From positions 62,001-126,000 of the forward strand of contig DATNNM010000015.1 in NCBI GenBank assembly GCA_035601835.1: 64,000 nucleotides of DNA, given 5' to 3'. Position numbers and translations under genes: made by a program. Below are positions 1 through 8,613 of the stretch, piece by piece. Origin of the DNA: Candidatus Tumulicola sp. Its GTDB lineage: Bacteria > Vulcanimicrobiota > Vulcanimicrobiia > Eremiobacterales > Eremiobacteraceae. Within the stretch, counting starts at the first letter, position 1; each line of letters opens with the position of its first letter. The notes beneath the pieces were generated by a model. The model had not been told where the DNA came from and did no database searches. It saw only the letters and a list, made by a program, of their open reading frames with translations.

Positions 1-95
1 GCAGGCTCGAAGCGTTTGCGACGGCTTCGGACGAGTCCACATGCCGGTGGTGTGATTTCAAGGATGCCTGCACCGGCGCGGGCACGGTCGCCTGA
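1..95 (+). CDS. C-terminal end of an AddB-like PD-(D/E)XK nuclease (partial)
   Basis: Only the last 30 codons are present, in the frame starting at base 3 and ending with TGA at 93-95. They encode a tail with CRWCDFKDAC, a C-x2-C-x5-C pattern. In AddB, AdnA and Cas4-type nucleases this forms the last three ligands of an iron-sulfur cluster that staples the C-terminal nuclease domain. The stop abuts the ATG of the next gene (TGAATG), so the two are almost certainly co-translated as partners of a double-strand-break resection complex. Assignment of the family rests on this short motif and on the helicase-nuclease that follows. Confidence 0.6.
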   Translation, partial: RLEAFATASDESTCRWCDFKDACTGAGTVA

Positions 96-3000
96 ATGGT
101 CGAGCAGCGATGGGCCGATGTCTCCGACGAACAGCAAGCCGTCGTCGAGCATCCTGTGAACCAGCCGGCGATCGTGGATGCCGGCGCCGGCACGGGTAAG
201 ACCCATACCATCATCCACCGCGTCGCATACCTGCACCAGAAGGATCGCTGCGAGGCGAAGAACGTCTTGCTCCTCACCTTCGCTCGCAAAGCCGCCGCGG
301 AACTACGCCGGCGCGTGCTCGAGCTGCTAGGCCCCGCGATCGATCCGCCGCATTGCTCGACCTTTCACGCGTTTGCGGCATCGGTGCTGGCCGACCACGC
401 CTACGATCTCGGCGTGTCGCCCGACAGCACCGTCATCGAGGACCTCGATGCACGGCTGGAGTTCCTCACCGCGTTCGATGAAGTGATCTACGGCGTGGAG
501 GCCGACGCTTCGGCGTTTCCCTTGCGCTCCGCGATGCGCGAGCAATTCGTACGCGAGCTTTTCGACGTCGCCCAAGATCTCAAGGAAGAGGCCATCGATG
601 TCGAGACCTTTAGGAGCCACGCCATTGCCGCGACCGACGCAATCCAGAAGATCCCTTTCCGCAGCATTCAAAAGCGCGGAAAAAAGGGCGCTCCCCTCAA
701 GGCTGAAGGGACGACGACCGACGACGAATTAGCGCAGGAGGCGGAGGAAGCGCGCGCCCGAGTGATAGCCGCCGCCGCGGTCTTCGCGCGCTACTATGCG
801 CGTTTGCAGCAGCGCCACGCGCTGACCTACGCCGATCTGCTGCTGCTGGCTCGCAAGGGCATCGCGGAAAACCCGCGACTTGCTCAGGAGCTGCGCGGTC
901 GGTATAAGCACTGCATCGTGGACGAATACCAGGACACCGATCTTGCCCAGCATCGTTTCTTGCAAACACTGTTCGGCGCGGGCCTCGAGTGCGTCACGGT
1001 TGTCGGCGATCCGCGCCAAAGCATCTTCGGGTTCCGTGGGGCCGTTCCGGATAACGTCCGCACGTTCGCCGCTCTACCGGGATGCGTTCCATTCGCGCTA
1101 TCGGAGAACCGCCGATCACGCCAGGAGATCCTGGACCTCGCGCACGAGATCATCGCCCCTCAGACGGGCGATGCTCAAGCGCTCCGAGCGAACCGCGGCG
1201 GCGCGGGTTCCCCGATCGTGCACGTCCGCAGCAGCTGGGAAAGCGCCACGAATCCGCGCCCCAACGCGGAAGCCAATCGCCGGGCGCAAGCACGCTTTGC
1301 GGCGTCGCAGATCGCTGCGCTGCTCGAAAGTGGACGGGTCGCGCCGCGAGAGATCGCCATGCTGACCCGCAACAAGACGAACGTCCAACCGTTCACCGCA
1401 GCGCTGCTCGAAGCCGGCGTGCCATTTCGGCTGCTGGGCGGCGCGGGCTTCTACGAGACCAACGAGATACGCGATGCGCTGGCGTGGCTGCGCGTGCTGA
1501 GCGACCCGCTCGATGGCAAGGCTCTCGCGCGTCTGACCGCTTCTGAGGCGTGCGGGCTTAGCGATGCGACGCTCGCCGAGTTGACGCAGGACCTGGGCAG
1601 CGACCAGACCGGCTTTGCGCGTAGGATCCTTGTCGATGCGCTCAGCGAGACGCTCGATGAAGACACGCGCGAGCGCCTGACGCGACTGCGACATACGGTG
1701 GACGCGATCGAACCATTTTCTGGAGCCGGACTCGATGAGGCGCTTGCCGCGGTACTCGAGCACTCCGGACTGGCGCGCCGGTACGAGGCCCTCGGCGATG
1801 AGCAGGCGGTCGCCAACCTGCGCAAACTCGAGCGCTTGGCGCTGAGCTTCCTGGAGCGCAACCGCGAGGCGCGGGCCAGCGACTTCGTGCGCTACATCAA
1901 CGAACTTGCGGCGATTGAATTCGACGATCGCGAGGCCGACCCGCCGTCGGACAACGCGGTGAGCATCATGACCGTGCACGCGGCGAAAGGACTCGAATGG
2001 CCGTATGTGTTCGTCATCGACGTGTGGCCTGCGGGCAAACCGTCGAGTCTCATCTGGCGCGACCCAGGCTCAGGAGCGTTGCTGTGCGCGGAGGGCCAAG
2101 ATGGGAGCCTGCCTTTTCATGTCTTCGCCGCGCGCGCGCATCCCGATGCGGACGGCTGCTACAACCCCGCCGAAGGCGCCGCAAAGTTAGCACGCGATGC
2201 CGAGGAGCGGCGCCTCTTCTACGTGGCGCTCACACGCGCCCGCGACGAGCTGTTCATTCTGGGCGGGCGCCTCCACTACACCGACACCAACCCTCGCGGC
2301 ACGCCTCACCAGTTCATCCGTGAGGCCGAGGATTGGGTCGCAAACCGAGGCTGGCCCCCAGACGAACCGCTGCCGGCGGCTGCAACTCGCGCGAACCTGA
2401 AGGCATCACTTCCGAGCTTCGCTCGGAACTCTACATCCGAGTTTCGCTCGGAACTCTACACCCGAGCTGGTGCTCGGGTCGCTACAGCAACGGTTGCGCT
2501 GCCGCCGCTCTCCTTCTCCACGCTGCAGGCCTTCGAGCGCTGCCCGCGCAGCGTCACGTATCGCACGGTGCTGCGCTTGCCCGACTTGTCGCCGCCCTCT
2601 GAAGATGTTTCCGGGGCTAAAGCCCCGGCACTACAAGACGAGGCACTACAAGTTCCGGCAGAGCCGACCTCGCTGCTTGCCGCGGGCGAATTCGGGCGGC
2701 TCGTGCACCGCGCGTTGGAGCGTTGGGCGCGCGACCGTCTCCAAGCCGCGCCCGCCCGCCCTCCACAGGCCTATTTGGAGGAGGCGACGGCCGATCTGAA
2801 TCTGCACGTCAAGGCCGCTGACCGCAAGCGAGCTTCGGGCGCGGTGCACGAAGCGATCGCGAAGTTGGACGGCTGGCGCGTGATCGCGGCGGAAGCACCT
2901 TTTACGCTGCAAGTCGGTGACGTCGTCGTCACGGGGTTCATCGACCTCATCGCCGCTGATCCTGCGGGGAATGTCACGATTCTCGACTACAAGACCGGCA

Positions 3001-3269
3001 AAGCCGCTTCGGCTGAGCTGCAGCTCGGCATCTATCGCGAGGCTGCGCATCGGGTCTATTCTGTGGACAGGGCTGCGTGCGCGATCGGACGTTTCGAAAA
3101 AGACACGTTTACAATCGAAACGGTCGATCCACTGGCGTTCGACGAGGTCGTCACCCGTATCCAGCACATCGCAGCCGGCATGCGCGCCGCCGACGTTACG
3201 CCGAAACCCGGTGATTGGTGTCGGAGTTGCGCTTATCGGGCCGCTCCCTGCGATGCTTACCTCAAGTAA
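96..3269 (+). CDS. UvrD-family ATP-dependent helicase-nuclease (AddA/AdnA-like)
   Basis: A 1057-residue superfamily 1A helicase fused to a C-terminal PD-(D/E)XK nuclease, the layout of AddA and Adn proteins that resect double-strand breaks for RecA loading. Walker A is AGAGTGKT at residues 29-36 and Walker B is DEYQDTD at 276-282. The nuclease core has GFIDLI followed by ILDYKTGK, with D964 and K966 as likely catalytic residues. C816, C1042, C1045 and C1051 match the four-cysteine iron-sulfur staple. The start follows the upstream stop directly. The linker before the nuclease domain and a loop inside it (about residues 772-797 and 839-852) are encoded by REP-like palindromes read in frame, which is unusual. 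The 3' end overlaps the convergent next gene by 8 bp. Confidence 0.9.
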   Translation: MVEQRWADVSDEQQAVVEHPVNQPAIVDAGAGTGKTHTIIHRVAYLHQKDRCEAKNVLLLTFARKAAAELRRRVLELLGPAIDPPHCSTFHAFAASVLADHAYDLGVSPDSTVIEDLDARLEFLTAFDEVIYGVEADASAFPLRSAMREQFVRELFDVAQDLKEEAIDVETFRSHAIAATDAIQKIPFRSIQKRGKKGAPLKAEGTTTDDELAQEAEEARARVIAAAAVFARYYARLQQRHALTYADLLLLARKGIAENPRLAQELRGRYKHCIVDEYQDTDLAQHRFLQTLFGAGLECVTVVGDPRQSIFGFRGAVPDNVRTFAALPGCVPFALSENRRSRQEILDLAHEIIAPQTGDAQALRANRGGAGSPIVHVRSSWESATNPRPNAEANRRAQARFAASQIAALLESGRVAPREIAMLTRNKTNVQPFTAALLEAGVPFRLLGGAGFYETNEIRDALAWLRVLSDPLDGKALARLTASEACGLSDATLAELTQDLGSDQTGFARRILVDALSETLDEDTRERLTRLRHTVDAIEPFSGAGLDEALAAVLEHSGLARRYEALGDEQAVANLRKLERLALSFLERNREARASDFVRYINELAAIEFDDREADPPSDNAVSIMTVHAAKGLEWPYVFVIDVWPAGKPSSLIWRDPGSGALLCAEGQDGSLPFHVFAARAHPDADGCYNPAEGAAKLARDAEERRLFYVALTRARDELFILGGRLHYTDTNPRGTPHQFIREAEDWVANRGWPPDEPLPAAATRANLKASLPSFARNSTSEFRSELYTRAGARVATATVALPPLSFSTLQAFERCPRSVTYRTVLRLPDLSPPSEDVSGAKAPALQDEALQVPAEPTSLLAAGEFGRLVHRALERWARDRLQAAPARPPQAYLEEATADLNLHVKAADRKRASGAVHEAIAKLDGWRVIAAEAPFTLQVGDVVVTGFIDLIAADPAGNVTILDYKTGKAASAELQLGIYREAAHRVYSVDRAACAIGRFEKDTFTIETVDPLAFDEVVTRIQHIAAGMRAADVTPKPGDWCRSCAYRAAPCDAYLK
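2411..2486 (+). repeat. Three tandem REP-like palindromes inside the helicase-nuclease gene
   Basis: Three adjacent 25-26 bp units at 2411-2435, 2436-2460 and 2461-2486. The first two carry the stem TCCGAGC/GCTCGGA (second with one change) and the third CCCGAGC/GCTCGGG, each followed by CTCTACA or CGCTACA. The unit length leaves the helicase frame open and adds roughly 26 residues in the linker before the nuclease domain. Confidence 0.9.
2611..2650 (+). repeat. REP-like family A palindrome plus truncated copy inside the helicase-nuclease gene
   Basis: A full family A unit, CCGGGGCTAAAGCCCCGG followed by CACTACA, lies at 2611-2635. A second tail (GGCACTACA) at 2642-2650 looks like a 5'-truncated copy. 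Both are translated in the helicase-nuclease frame, adding a Gly-Ala-Lys-Ala-Pro-Ala-Leu segment in a loop of the nuclease domain. Confidence 0.9.
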
Positions 3270-4263
3270 CCCCGGACTTGGTTTCAAGATAGGTGGCATA
3301 CGCGCCGAGCCAGTGCGTGAGCTCGTAGCGATCAGAAGACAGGGCTTGTAACCCCGCTCTTCGGTGCGCTGCAGCGGCACTTTGCAATGCGACGATACGC
3401 GCGTCGTGCGGCGGCAATCCCGAGGCGATGCCTTCCAACATCCACGCGCGGCTGATATTCAAGCCGTCCAGGTGCGCCAATCGGCCGTCGGCGCGATCGG
3501 GCGTGCGCACCGGCGTCATCCGAAGTTGGGGCAAGAACTTTGTTAGCCAGTGAGCGAACGGCCTCGGTTGTACAATGCGGCGCATGAGATCGGCCTCGCC
3601 GAGCGCGGGTGAGAGAAAGTCTTCGCCGCCGAGATCATAGGCAAGCGGCGCGTTTCGATCTTTCGCATAGAAGCGCTTTGCGGTCTTTATTAGCAGCCGC
3701 TCGAAACGCCGATCGCCGCGCGTGCGCGCGTAGTCCAGCATCAGTCCCATGCTGAACGCGGTCTGGTTGTGCGTTCCTGTGCGCATTGGGTGCGGCAGCT
3801 TCTTCAGCCAGACGGTCAGGTTCTTGACCGCTAGGCGCTCGAGTGGGCGTAATGCCGAGGACCATTTTCCGAGCTTCGCTCGGAACGCCACATCCGAGGT
3901 GTGGAGCTCGGCGGCGAGTTGGAGGAGCCATGCCAGGCCGTACGGGCGCTCGAAGCCGGGATGCGCCGCGACATAGCGCGCCTCCGCGGCGGTGCTCCCA
4001 GCCGCAAAGCTCTTGGAAAGCTCGCGCACGACGCGCGGAACGAACCGCGCCGTGGGAAAAAGCCGCGTCAGACGCACGAGCGACCAGTGCGTCTCGACGG
4101 ACGAGTGCCAATCGAAGCAGCCGTAGAACGACGGGTGCAGATCGCGTTGCGAACGCCGGCTTTCACGTTTCGAACCGGCGACGTGCAAGATCGCGGCCGG
4201 AAACTCGCGTCTGATGTTGCGAAGCGCCAAAGCCGCAAGTTTCGTGGCGGTAGCCTGCGTCAT
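3262..4263 (-). CDS. DUF2891 family protein
   Basis: A 333-residue protein matching DUF2891, recognised by the HPSFYGCFDWHSSVETHW segment at residues 43-60 and the later GTHNQTAF motif. The biochemical role of the family is unknown; its conserved His, Trp and Asp residues suggest an alpha-helical barrel enzyme. No signal peptide is seen. A REP-like unit at 3868-3892 is read in frame and gives the VAFRAKLG segment near residues 125-132, absent from what I know of the family. It follows the small exported protein upstream by 11 bp on the same strand, so they are probably cotranscribed. Confidence 0.8.
   Translation of the reverse strand: MTQATATKLAALALRNIRREFPAAILHVAGSKRESRRSQRDLHPSFYGCFDWHSSVETHWSLVRLTRLFPTARFVPRVVRELSKSFAAGSTAAEARYVAAHPGFERPYGLAWLLQLAAELHTSDVAFRAKLGKWSSALRPLERLAVKNLTVWLKKLPHPMRTGTHNQTAFSMGLMLDYARTRGDRRFERLLIKTAKRFYAKDRNAPLAYDLGGEDFLSPALGEADLMRRIVQPRPFAHWLTKFLPQLRMTPVRTPDRADGRLAHLDGLNISRAWMLEGIASGLPPHDARIVALQSAAAAHRRAGLQALSSDRYELTHWLGAYATYLETKSGVT
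3868..3892 (+). repeat. REP-like family B palindrome inside the DUF2891 gene
   Basis: TCCGAGCTTCGCTCGGA followed by ACGCCACA. The host gene is on the minus strand and its frame stays open through the unit. The tail is CCACA rather than the usual CTACA of this stem family. Confidence 0.9.
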
Positions 4264-4274
4264 GCTTAAAAACC

Positions 4275-4688
4275 TTACGGTTTGATCAGGAGCTCCCGCC
4301 GGTTTTTGTTGCTCAACTTCAAGGAAGTGCTGGCGCCTTCCGCCAGTATCTGCACGTAGGTCGGGTCAGATTCGCCGCCGAGAACCAGTGCCGCCCCTCG
4401 CTCCGTGGCAGCGAGCTTTACGTCGGGTCGGCCTTTTGAAATGATCAGCCGAAGGAGCACCGTCTCTGGATATCCGGTCGTGCCGTCGGGCATCTTCACG
4501 GCGGGATCTGCCGGCAGAACCGAGATGCTTGCGCGCACCCGCCCGCGGCCATCTACGATTTCAAGCGCGCGCCCACGCAGCACCGGTGCCACGTCTTGCG
4601 CAACGCCCGGACGCGGCTGAGCCAAGAAGAACATTAGCAGGATCATATTGACCAAGGTGAGGGCGATGAGAAGTCGTTGAGTCTTCAT
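4275..4688 (-). CDS. Small exported or membrane-anchored protein of unknown function
   Basis: 137 residues. An N-terminal hydrophobic segment (about residues 7-22) ends near GVAQD, consistent with a signal peptide or anchor. The rest looks like a compact beta-rich domain with GRALEIVDGRGRVRASI and GAALVLGGESDPTYVQI, typical of small conserved secreted proteins that I cannot name. It lies 11 bp upstream of the DUF2891 gene on the same strand. A REP-like unit separates it from the fatty acid genes. Confidence 0.7.
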   Translation of the reverse strand: MKTQRLLIALTLVNMILLMFFLAQPRPGVAQDVAPVLRGRALEIVDGRGRVRASISVLPADPAVKMPDGTTGYPETVLLRLIISKGRPDVKLAATERGAALVLGGESDPTYVQILAEGASTSLKLSNKNRRELLIKP

Positions 4689-4696
4689 ACGCTCCC

Positions 4697-4749
4697 CCGG
4701 GGCTAAAGCCCCGGCACTACATCCGAGCTACAATTACGTCCGAGCTTCG
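4697..4749 (+). repeat. REP-like family A unit plus two truncated family B fragments
   Basis: The full family A unit is at 4697-4721. The fragments TCCGAGCTACA (4722-4732) and TCCGAGCTTCG (4739-4749) are internal-deletion and 3'-truncated forms of family B. The second one contributes the last codons of the cfa gene on the minus strand. Confidence 0.85.
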
Positions 4750-6089
4750 TAAATGTCTGCGCGGGTGGGCGGGAGATGCGAGCGGCCATCGGCGCTGCGT
4801 TTTGCGAGCAGCATCTGCACGAGGCCCAGACGGCCAGTCGCGAAGTTATGCGCCGAGCCCGACATGTAAAAGCGCCACGTGTTGTAGGTCGCGTCGCCGA
4901 CCAATGCGCGGGCCTCGGACTCGTGCGCCTCCAGTCGCCGCACCCATTGGCGCAGCGTGCTCGCGTAGTGCTCGCGCAAGTTCTCGACGTCACGCACTTC
5001 AAAGCCCACGTCCTCGGCGGCTTCCGTCTCCTTGGCCAGACGCGGTATTTCGCCGTCGGGGAACACGTACTGTTCGATGAAGTTCGAGCGCTCGGGGAAA
5101 AAGCGCCCTGCGAGCGCGCGCAGCCCCGTGGGCTTCTCACGCTGCACCGTGATGCCGTGGTTGAGGAACAAGCCGCCCGGGCGCAGCGCGTCCAAGACGG
5201 AACGAAAATAAATCGGCAGCAGCGCTTCGCCCACGTGCTCGACCATGCCGACGCTGGCCGCCTTGTCGAACGCACCGAGCGCTTTGAGTTCGCGGTAGTC
5301 GAGCAATTCGATCGTGCACGCGCCCGCGAGGCCCTCCGCCGCGATGCGCTCGCGCGCGTAGTCCACCTGTCTCTGACTCAAAGTGATGCCGACGGCACGC
5401 GCGCCGTACTCACGAGCGGCGAAGCGGACGAGTCCGCCCCAGCCGCAGCCGACGTCAAGCAGCCGTTCGCCGCGCTGCAGGCGCAGCTTGCGGCAGATGT
5501 GCTCGAACTTGTGCTGCTGCGCGTCGTCGAGCGAATCGCCTTCATCGCGGAAATACGCGCACGAATAGGTCAGATCGCGATCGAGCCACAGCCGGTAGAA
5601 GTCGTTTGAGACGTCATAGTGATATGCGATCGCGGCGCGATCGCGCGCCAGCGTGTGCAGACGGCCGCGCAAACGCGCTGGCCCGCGACCCCCTGGTGAA
5701 GGCGTCGTTTCAGGAGAGCGGGGTAAGCGCGCGGACAGAGCTACGATTGCGAGCCAGTCGGTGGGAGAGCGTTCGGCGGCGACGGCGTCGATGGCTGCAA
5801 AAGCTCGCTCGGCGTCGCCGAGCACCGCGATGTCGCCGCGCACGAGCGCTTCGCCGGTCGCGAGATCCGACGAGCGGATCAGCAGTGCCCGCAGAACGCC
5901 CGGATGCCGGATGACGATCGTCGCGCTTGGCCGGTCAGCCGGCTCGTACAATCTCGTCCCGTCGCCCAGTTCGAGCGCGACGTCGGCGGCGGTATCTCTG
6001 AAGAGGCGCTGCACGACGTCGCGTGCGGTCTTCGCCGCGCCGGTTTGTGGTATGGGTCGGGCGTCCAGGCTTGTGGTCACGTCTTGCAT
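4734..6089 (-). CDS. cfa: Cyclopropane-fatty-acyl-phospholipid synthase
   Basis: A 451-residue SAM-dependent methyltransferase that adds a methylene bridge to cis double bonds of membrane phospholipid acyl chains. The SAM-binding motif is LLDVGCGWGGL, with DVGCGWGG at about residues 212-219; downstream are YSCAYF, GITLSQRQ and VGMVEHVGE, all characteristic of the CFA synthase family. The gene lies 20 bp downstream of an acyl desaturase on the same strand, so the two can desaturate and then cyclopropanate the same lipids. The last residues (EART) come from a truncated REP-like unit. Confidence 0.92.
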   Translation of the reverse strand: MQDVTTSLDARPIPQTGAAKTARDVVQRLFRDTAADVALELGDGTRLYEPADRPSATIVIRHPGVLRALLIRSSDLATGEALVRGDIAVLGDAERAFAAIDAVAAERSPTDWLAIVALSARLPRSPETTPSPGGRGPARLRGRLHTLARDRAAIAYHYDVSNDFYRLWLDRDLTYSCAYFRDEGDSLDDAQQHKFEHICRKLRLQRGERLLDVGCGWGGLVRFAAREYGARAVGITLSQRQVDYARERIAAEGLAGACTIELLDYRELKALGAFDKAASVGMVEHVGEALLPIYFRSVLDALRPGGLFLNHGITVQREKPTGLRALAGRFFPERSNFIEQYVFPDGEIPRLAKETEAAEDVGFEVRDVENLREHYASTLRQWVRRLEAHESEARALVGDATYNTWRFYMSGSAHNFATGRLGLVQMLLAKRSADGRSHLPPTRADIYEART

Positions 6090-6109
6090 CGGAGGCCCGA
6101 CCTTTTAGT

Positions 6110-6967
6110 CTACGGTTCCGTTTGAACCTGCGAGCGCGGCATGGCGAGACGCTCTTGCATGGCTTGGGTGGGCAGCTTGACGTCGCGAACGAGCCGCACG
6201 AGCTTCAGCAATTTGATCGAGATCCATGTCGGATCGAACTCGAACCAGCGCAGGCCATGGCGCGCCGAGGATGGGAACGCGTGGTGGTTGTTGTGCCAGC
6301 CTTCGCCCCACGTCAGCAGCGCCACCCACCAGCAGTTGGTGGAGAGGTCGGTCGTTCGATACGTGCGGTAACCAAAGCGGTGTGCGGCGCTATTGACGAA
6401 CCAGGTGATGTGATACACGAAGACGGTGCGCACGAAGAGGCCCCACACGACCCAGCCGATGCCGCCTACGGCGAACAGCACTAAGCCGAGCGCCACTTGG
6501 ATCCATAGATAGTAGCGCTGCAGGAAGCGATAGTAGGGCTGTGCCCATAGGTCGGCGGCGTAGCGGCGCATCTCATCTTCGTTCGGCCGCGCGTCGTTCT
6601 TGCGATACAGCCAATCGATGTGCGACCACCATAGGCCGCGATGCGCGTCGTGCGGATCGCCTTCGGCATCGGCGTGGGCATGGTGGAGACGATGGGTGGC
6701 GACCCATTCAATGGGACCGCCCTGCAGCGCGAGCGTTCCGAACAGCGCCGTGAGGTATTCGAAGGGCCTGGGAAGGACCACGCTGCGATGCGTGAGCGTG
6801 CGGTGGAAACAGAGCGCGATGCCCATGGCTCCCGTGAACCACCAGAGCGCGATCGCGACGCCGAGGGCGCTCCACGAAAAGAATGCGGGAATCAGCGCCG
6901 CGAGAGCGCCAACGTGCAAGACGCCGAGTGCCAGCCCCACCGGCCACTGGAACTTTTTACGATTCAT
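6110..6967 (-). CDS. Acyl-CoA/acyl-lipid delta-9 fatty acid desaturase
   Basis: A 285-residue integral membrane di-iron desaturase. The three histidine boxes are visible: HRTLTH at residues 55-60, HRLHH at 92-96 and HNNHHAF near 235. Hydrophobic stretches before box 1 and between boxes 2 and 3 fit the usual four transmembrane helices. It introduces a double bond in saturated acyl chains, giving substrate for the cyclopropane synthase encoded 20 bp downstream. The first gene of the pair, preceded by 112 bp without another gene in which I see no clear operator. Confidence 0.9.
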   Translation of the reverse strand: MNRKKFQWPVGLALGVLHVGALAALIPAFFSWSALGVAIALWWFTGAMGIALCFHRTLTHRSVVLPRPFEYLTALFGTLALQGGPIEWVATHRLHHAHADAEGDPHDAHRGLWWSHIDWLYRKNDARPNEDEMRRYAADLWAQPYYRFLQRYYLWIQVALGLVLFAVGGIGWVVWGLFVRTVFVYHITWFVNSAAHRFGYRTYRTTDLSTNCWWVALLTWGEGWHNNHHAFPSSARHGLRWFEFDPTWISIKLLKLVRLVRDVKLPTQAMQERLAMPRSQVQTEP

Positions 6968-7079
6968 GGAACCACAAATATTCTAGGCGAGATTGTGCCA
7001 CGCCACGTCCTTCATTACTGTCTACCCAGAGTGCTCGCTAACTATGCCGTGACGAGGCTCAATGGGTTTGCGGGACAGG

Positions 7080-7535
7080 TTAGCTGCGGACCTTGCCGGT
7101 GGTAGCGGCTCCGCGTTCGAGCGCCGCGACCTCTTCCGGGGTCGCCTTTTGGCCGCGATCGCGCGGCGAATCCACGATACACATGAAGCCGAACGGCTCG
7201 GGGCCGTCGTTCACGAACTGATGCAGGGTCATCGGGGCTACGTAGACGTGATCCAGATGGCGCAATGGATGGACATCGCTTCCGACCACCGCGTATCCCC
7301 GCCCGCGCACCACGGTCACCGAGTGGATGTGCTCATGCCGTTCGAGGCGCGTGTAGCCGCCGGGCTCGACCTCGAAATAGCGCACGACGAAGTTGCACGG
7401 CTCGCCGCGATCGCCCGAGATGACGTGCTTCGTCACGCCGCGGAAGCCGTCGCCTTCTGACTTGTTGTCAGCCTTGTAACCTTTCGGTTCGATGCCTTCC
7501 CAAGTATGGTCGGCCGGCTTGAATTCGTGTTTCAT
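7080..7535 (-). CDS. Cupin domain protein
   Basis: 151 residues with a single cupin fold. The first metal-binding box is seen in RLERHEHIHSVTVVRG and the second in PMTLHQFVNDGPEPF, giving three His and one Glu as likely ligands. Cupins of this size act as small isomerases, dioxygenases or ligand binders; nothing here fixes the substrate. Its start overlaps the stop of the upstream alcohol dehydrogenase by 4 bp (ATGA), so they are translationally coupled. Confidence 0.8.
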   Translation of the reverse strand: MKHEFKPADHTWEGIEPKGYKADNKSEGDGFRGVTKHVISGDRGEPCNFVVRYFEVEPGGYTRLERHEHIHSVTVVRGRGYAVVGSDVHPLRHLDHVYVAPMTLHQFVNDGPEPFGFMCIVDSPRDRGQKATPEEVAALERGAATTGKVRS

Positions 7536-8602
7536 GTTTTGTTGGGGTACACGATGACTTTGAGCGCGTCCTGTGCCGCCGCCACCATGCGGTAGGCCTC
7601 GGCGACGGAGTCCAACCCGAATCGATGCGTGACCAGGGGTCCGACGGACAGGCCGTTGGCGAGCAAGTCGAGCGCTTCGCGCGTGTCGTTGGGCCCAGCC
7701 GAGTAGCTTGTCACGACGCTGACGTCTTTGAAATAGAAATCGTGCACCCGAAGGGGCCAGCGCTCGTGCGACTGCGTCGGCCCGAAGATCACGATCGTGC
7801 CGCCGGGCGCCACGCAGTGCGCCGCCGACTCAAGCGCGCTGACCGAACCGGGTCCGACGATCACGACGTCTGCTCCCTCGCCGCCGGTCGCCTCCGCGAT
7901 CTGACGCGGCAGCGGTTCGTGCTGGACATCGAACGCGACATGCGCGCCGAAGTCTTTGGCGCGGGTGACTCGGGAGGCGACCCGGTCCGCGCCGATCACA
8001 AGCTGTGCGCCGCGTTCGCGCGCGAGCGCGATATGCAGCATTCCCATAACGCCCAGGCCTATGACGAGAACGCGGTCGCCTTCGCGCAAGCGCGCGCGCC
8101 GTAGCGACTTCACCACGGTTGCGAGGGGTTCGACCAGGGTTGCCCGATCGTCGTCTACTTCCGGGGGTATGCGCAGCACGTCCACGCGCACGCTTGGCGC
8201 GGGCACGATCGCATACTGCGACATGCCGCCGGGCTCCAGCCGCGTTTTGCGCCAGGTCTCGCACTGCACGTAGTCGCCGCGTTCGCAGCGCCGGCAAGTC
8301 ATGCACGGCGCGTGGTGGTGGATGAAGACGCGCTCGCCCGGCTCGAACGGCTTGCCGTCCGCCGGCGCAGCTCCTTCGCCGCACGCTTCGATGACGGCGA
8401 CGGGCTCGTGGCCGAGCACGAATGGCGCCTTGCGATCGTTGTACCACGGCGTCACTTCGCCGGGGCAAAGGCCGCACGCGGTGACGCGCACCAGCAGTTC
8501 TCCAGGCTGGGGCGCCGGTAGCGGGACTTCTTTCACCGAAACGTCGCCGCCGCGTTCGTAGACGGCGGCTCGAGTTGAGGTTGGCATGCTGTTGACTTTC
8601 AT
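7532..8602 (-). CDS. Zinc-dependent alcohol dehydrogenase (MDR family)
   Basis: 356 residues of the medium-chain dehydrogenase family. The catalytic zinc site is suggested by CGLCPGEVTPW and GHEPVAVIE, the structural zinc by CMTCRRCERGDYVQC, and the NAD(P) fold by VLVIGLGVMGMLH. The substrate is probably a polyol, sugar or threonine-type alcohol. An alternative ATG five codons downstream (MPTSTRAAVYERGG) fits the family N-terminus better; neither start has a clear ribosome-binding site. Coupled to the cupin gene and separated from a second dehydrogenase by a REP-like array. Confidence 0.88.
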   Translation of the reverse strand: MKVNSMPTSTRAAVYERGGDVSVKEVPLPAPQPGELLVRVTACGLCPGEVTPWYNDRKAPFVLGHEPVAVIEACGEGAAPADGKPFEPGERVFIHHHAPCMTCRRCERGDYVQCETWRKTRLEPGGMSQYAIVPAPSVRVDVLRIPPEVDDDRATLVEPLATVVKSLRRARLREGDRVLVIGLGVMGMLHIALARERGAQLVIGADRVASRVTRAKDFGAHVAFDVQHEPLPRQIAEATGGEGADVVIVGPGSVSALESAAHCVAPGGTIVIFGPTQSHERWPLRVHDFYFKDVSVVTSYSAGPNDTREALDLLANGLSVGPLVTHRFGLDSVAEAYRMVAAAQDALKVIVYPNKT

Positions 8603-8613
8603 TTTCGACGCGC

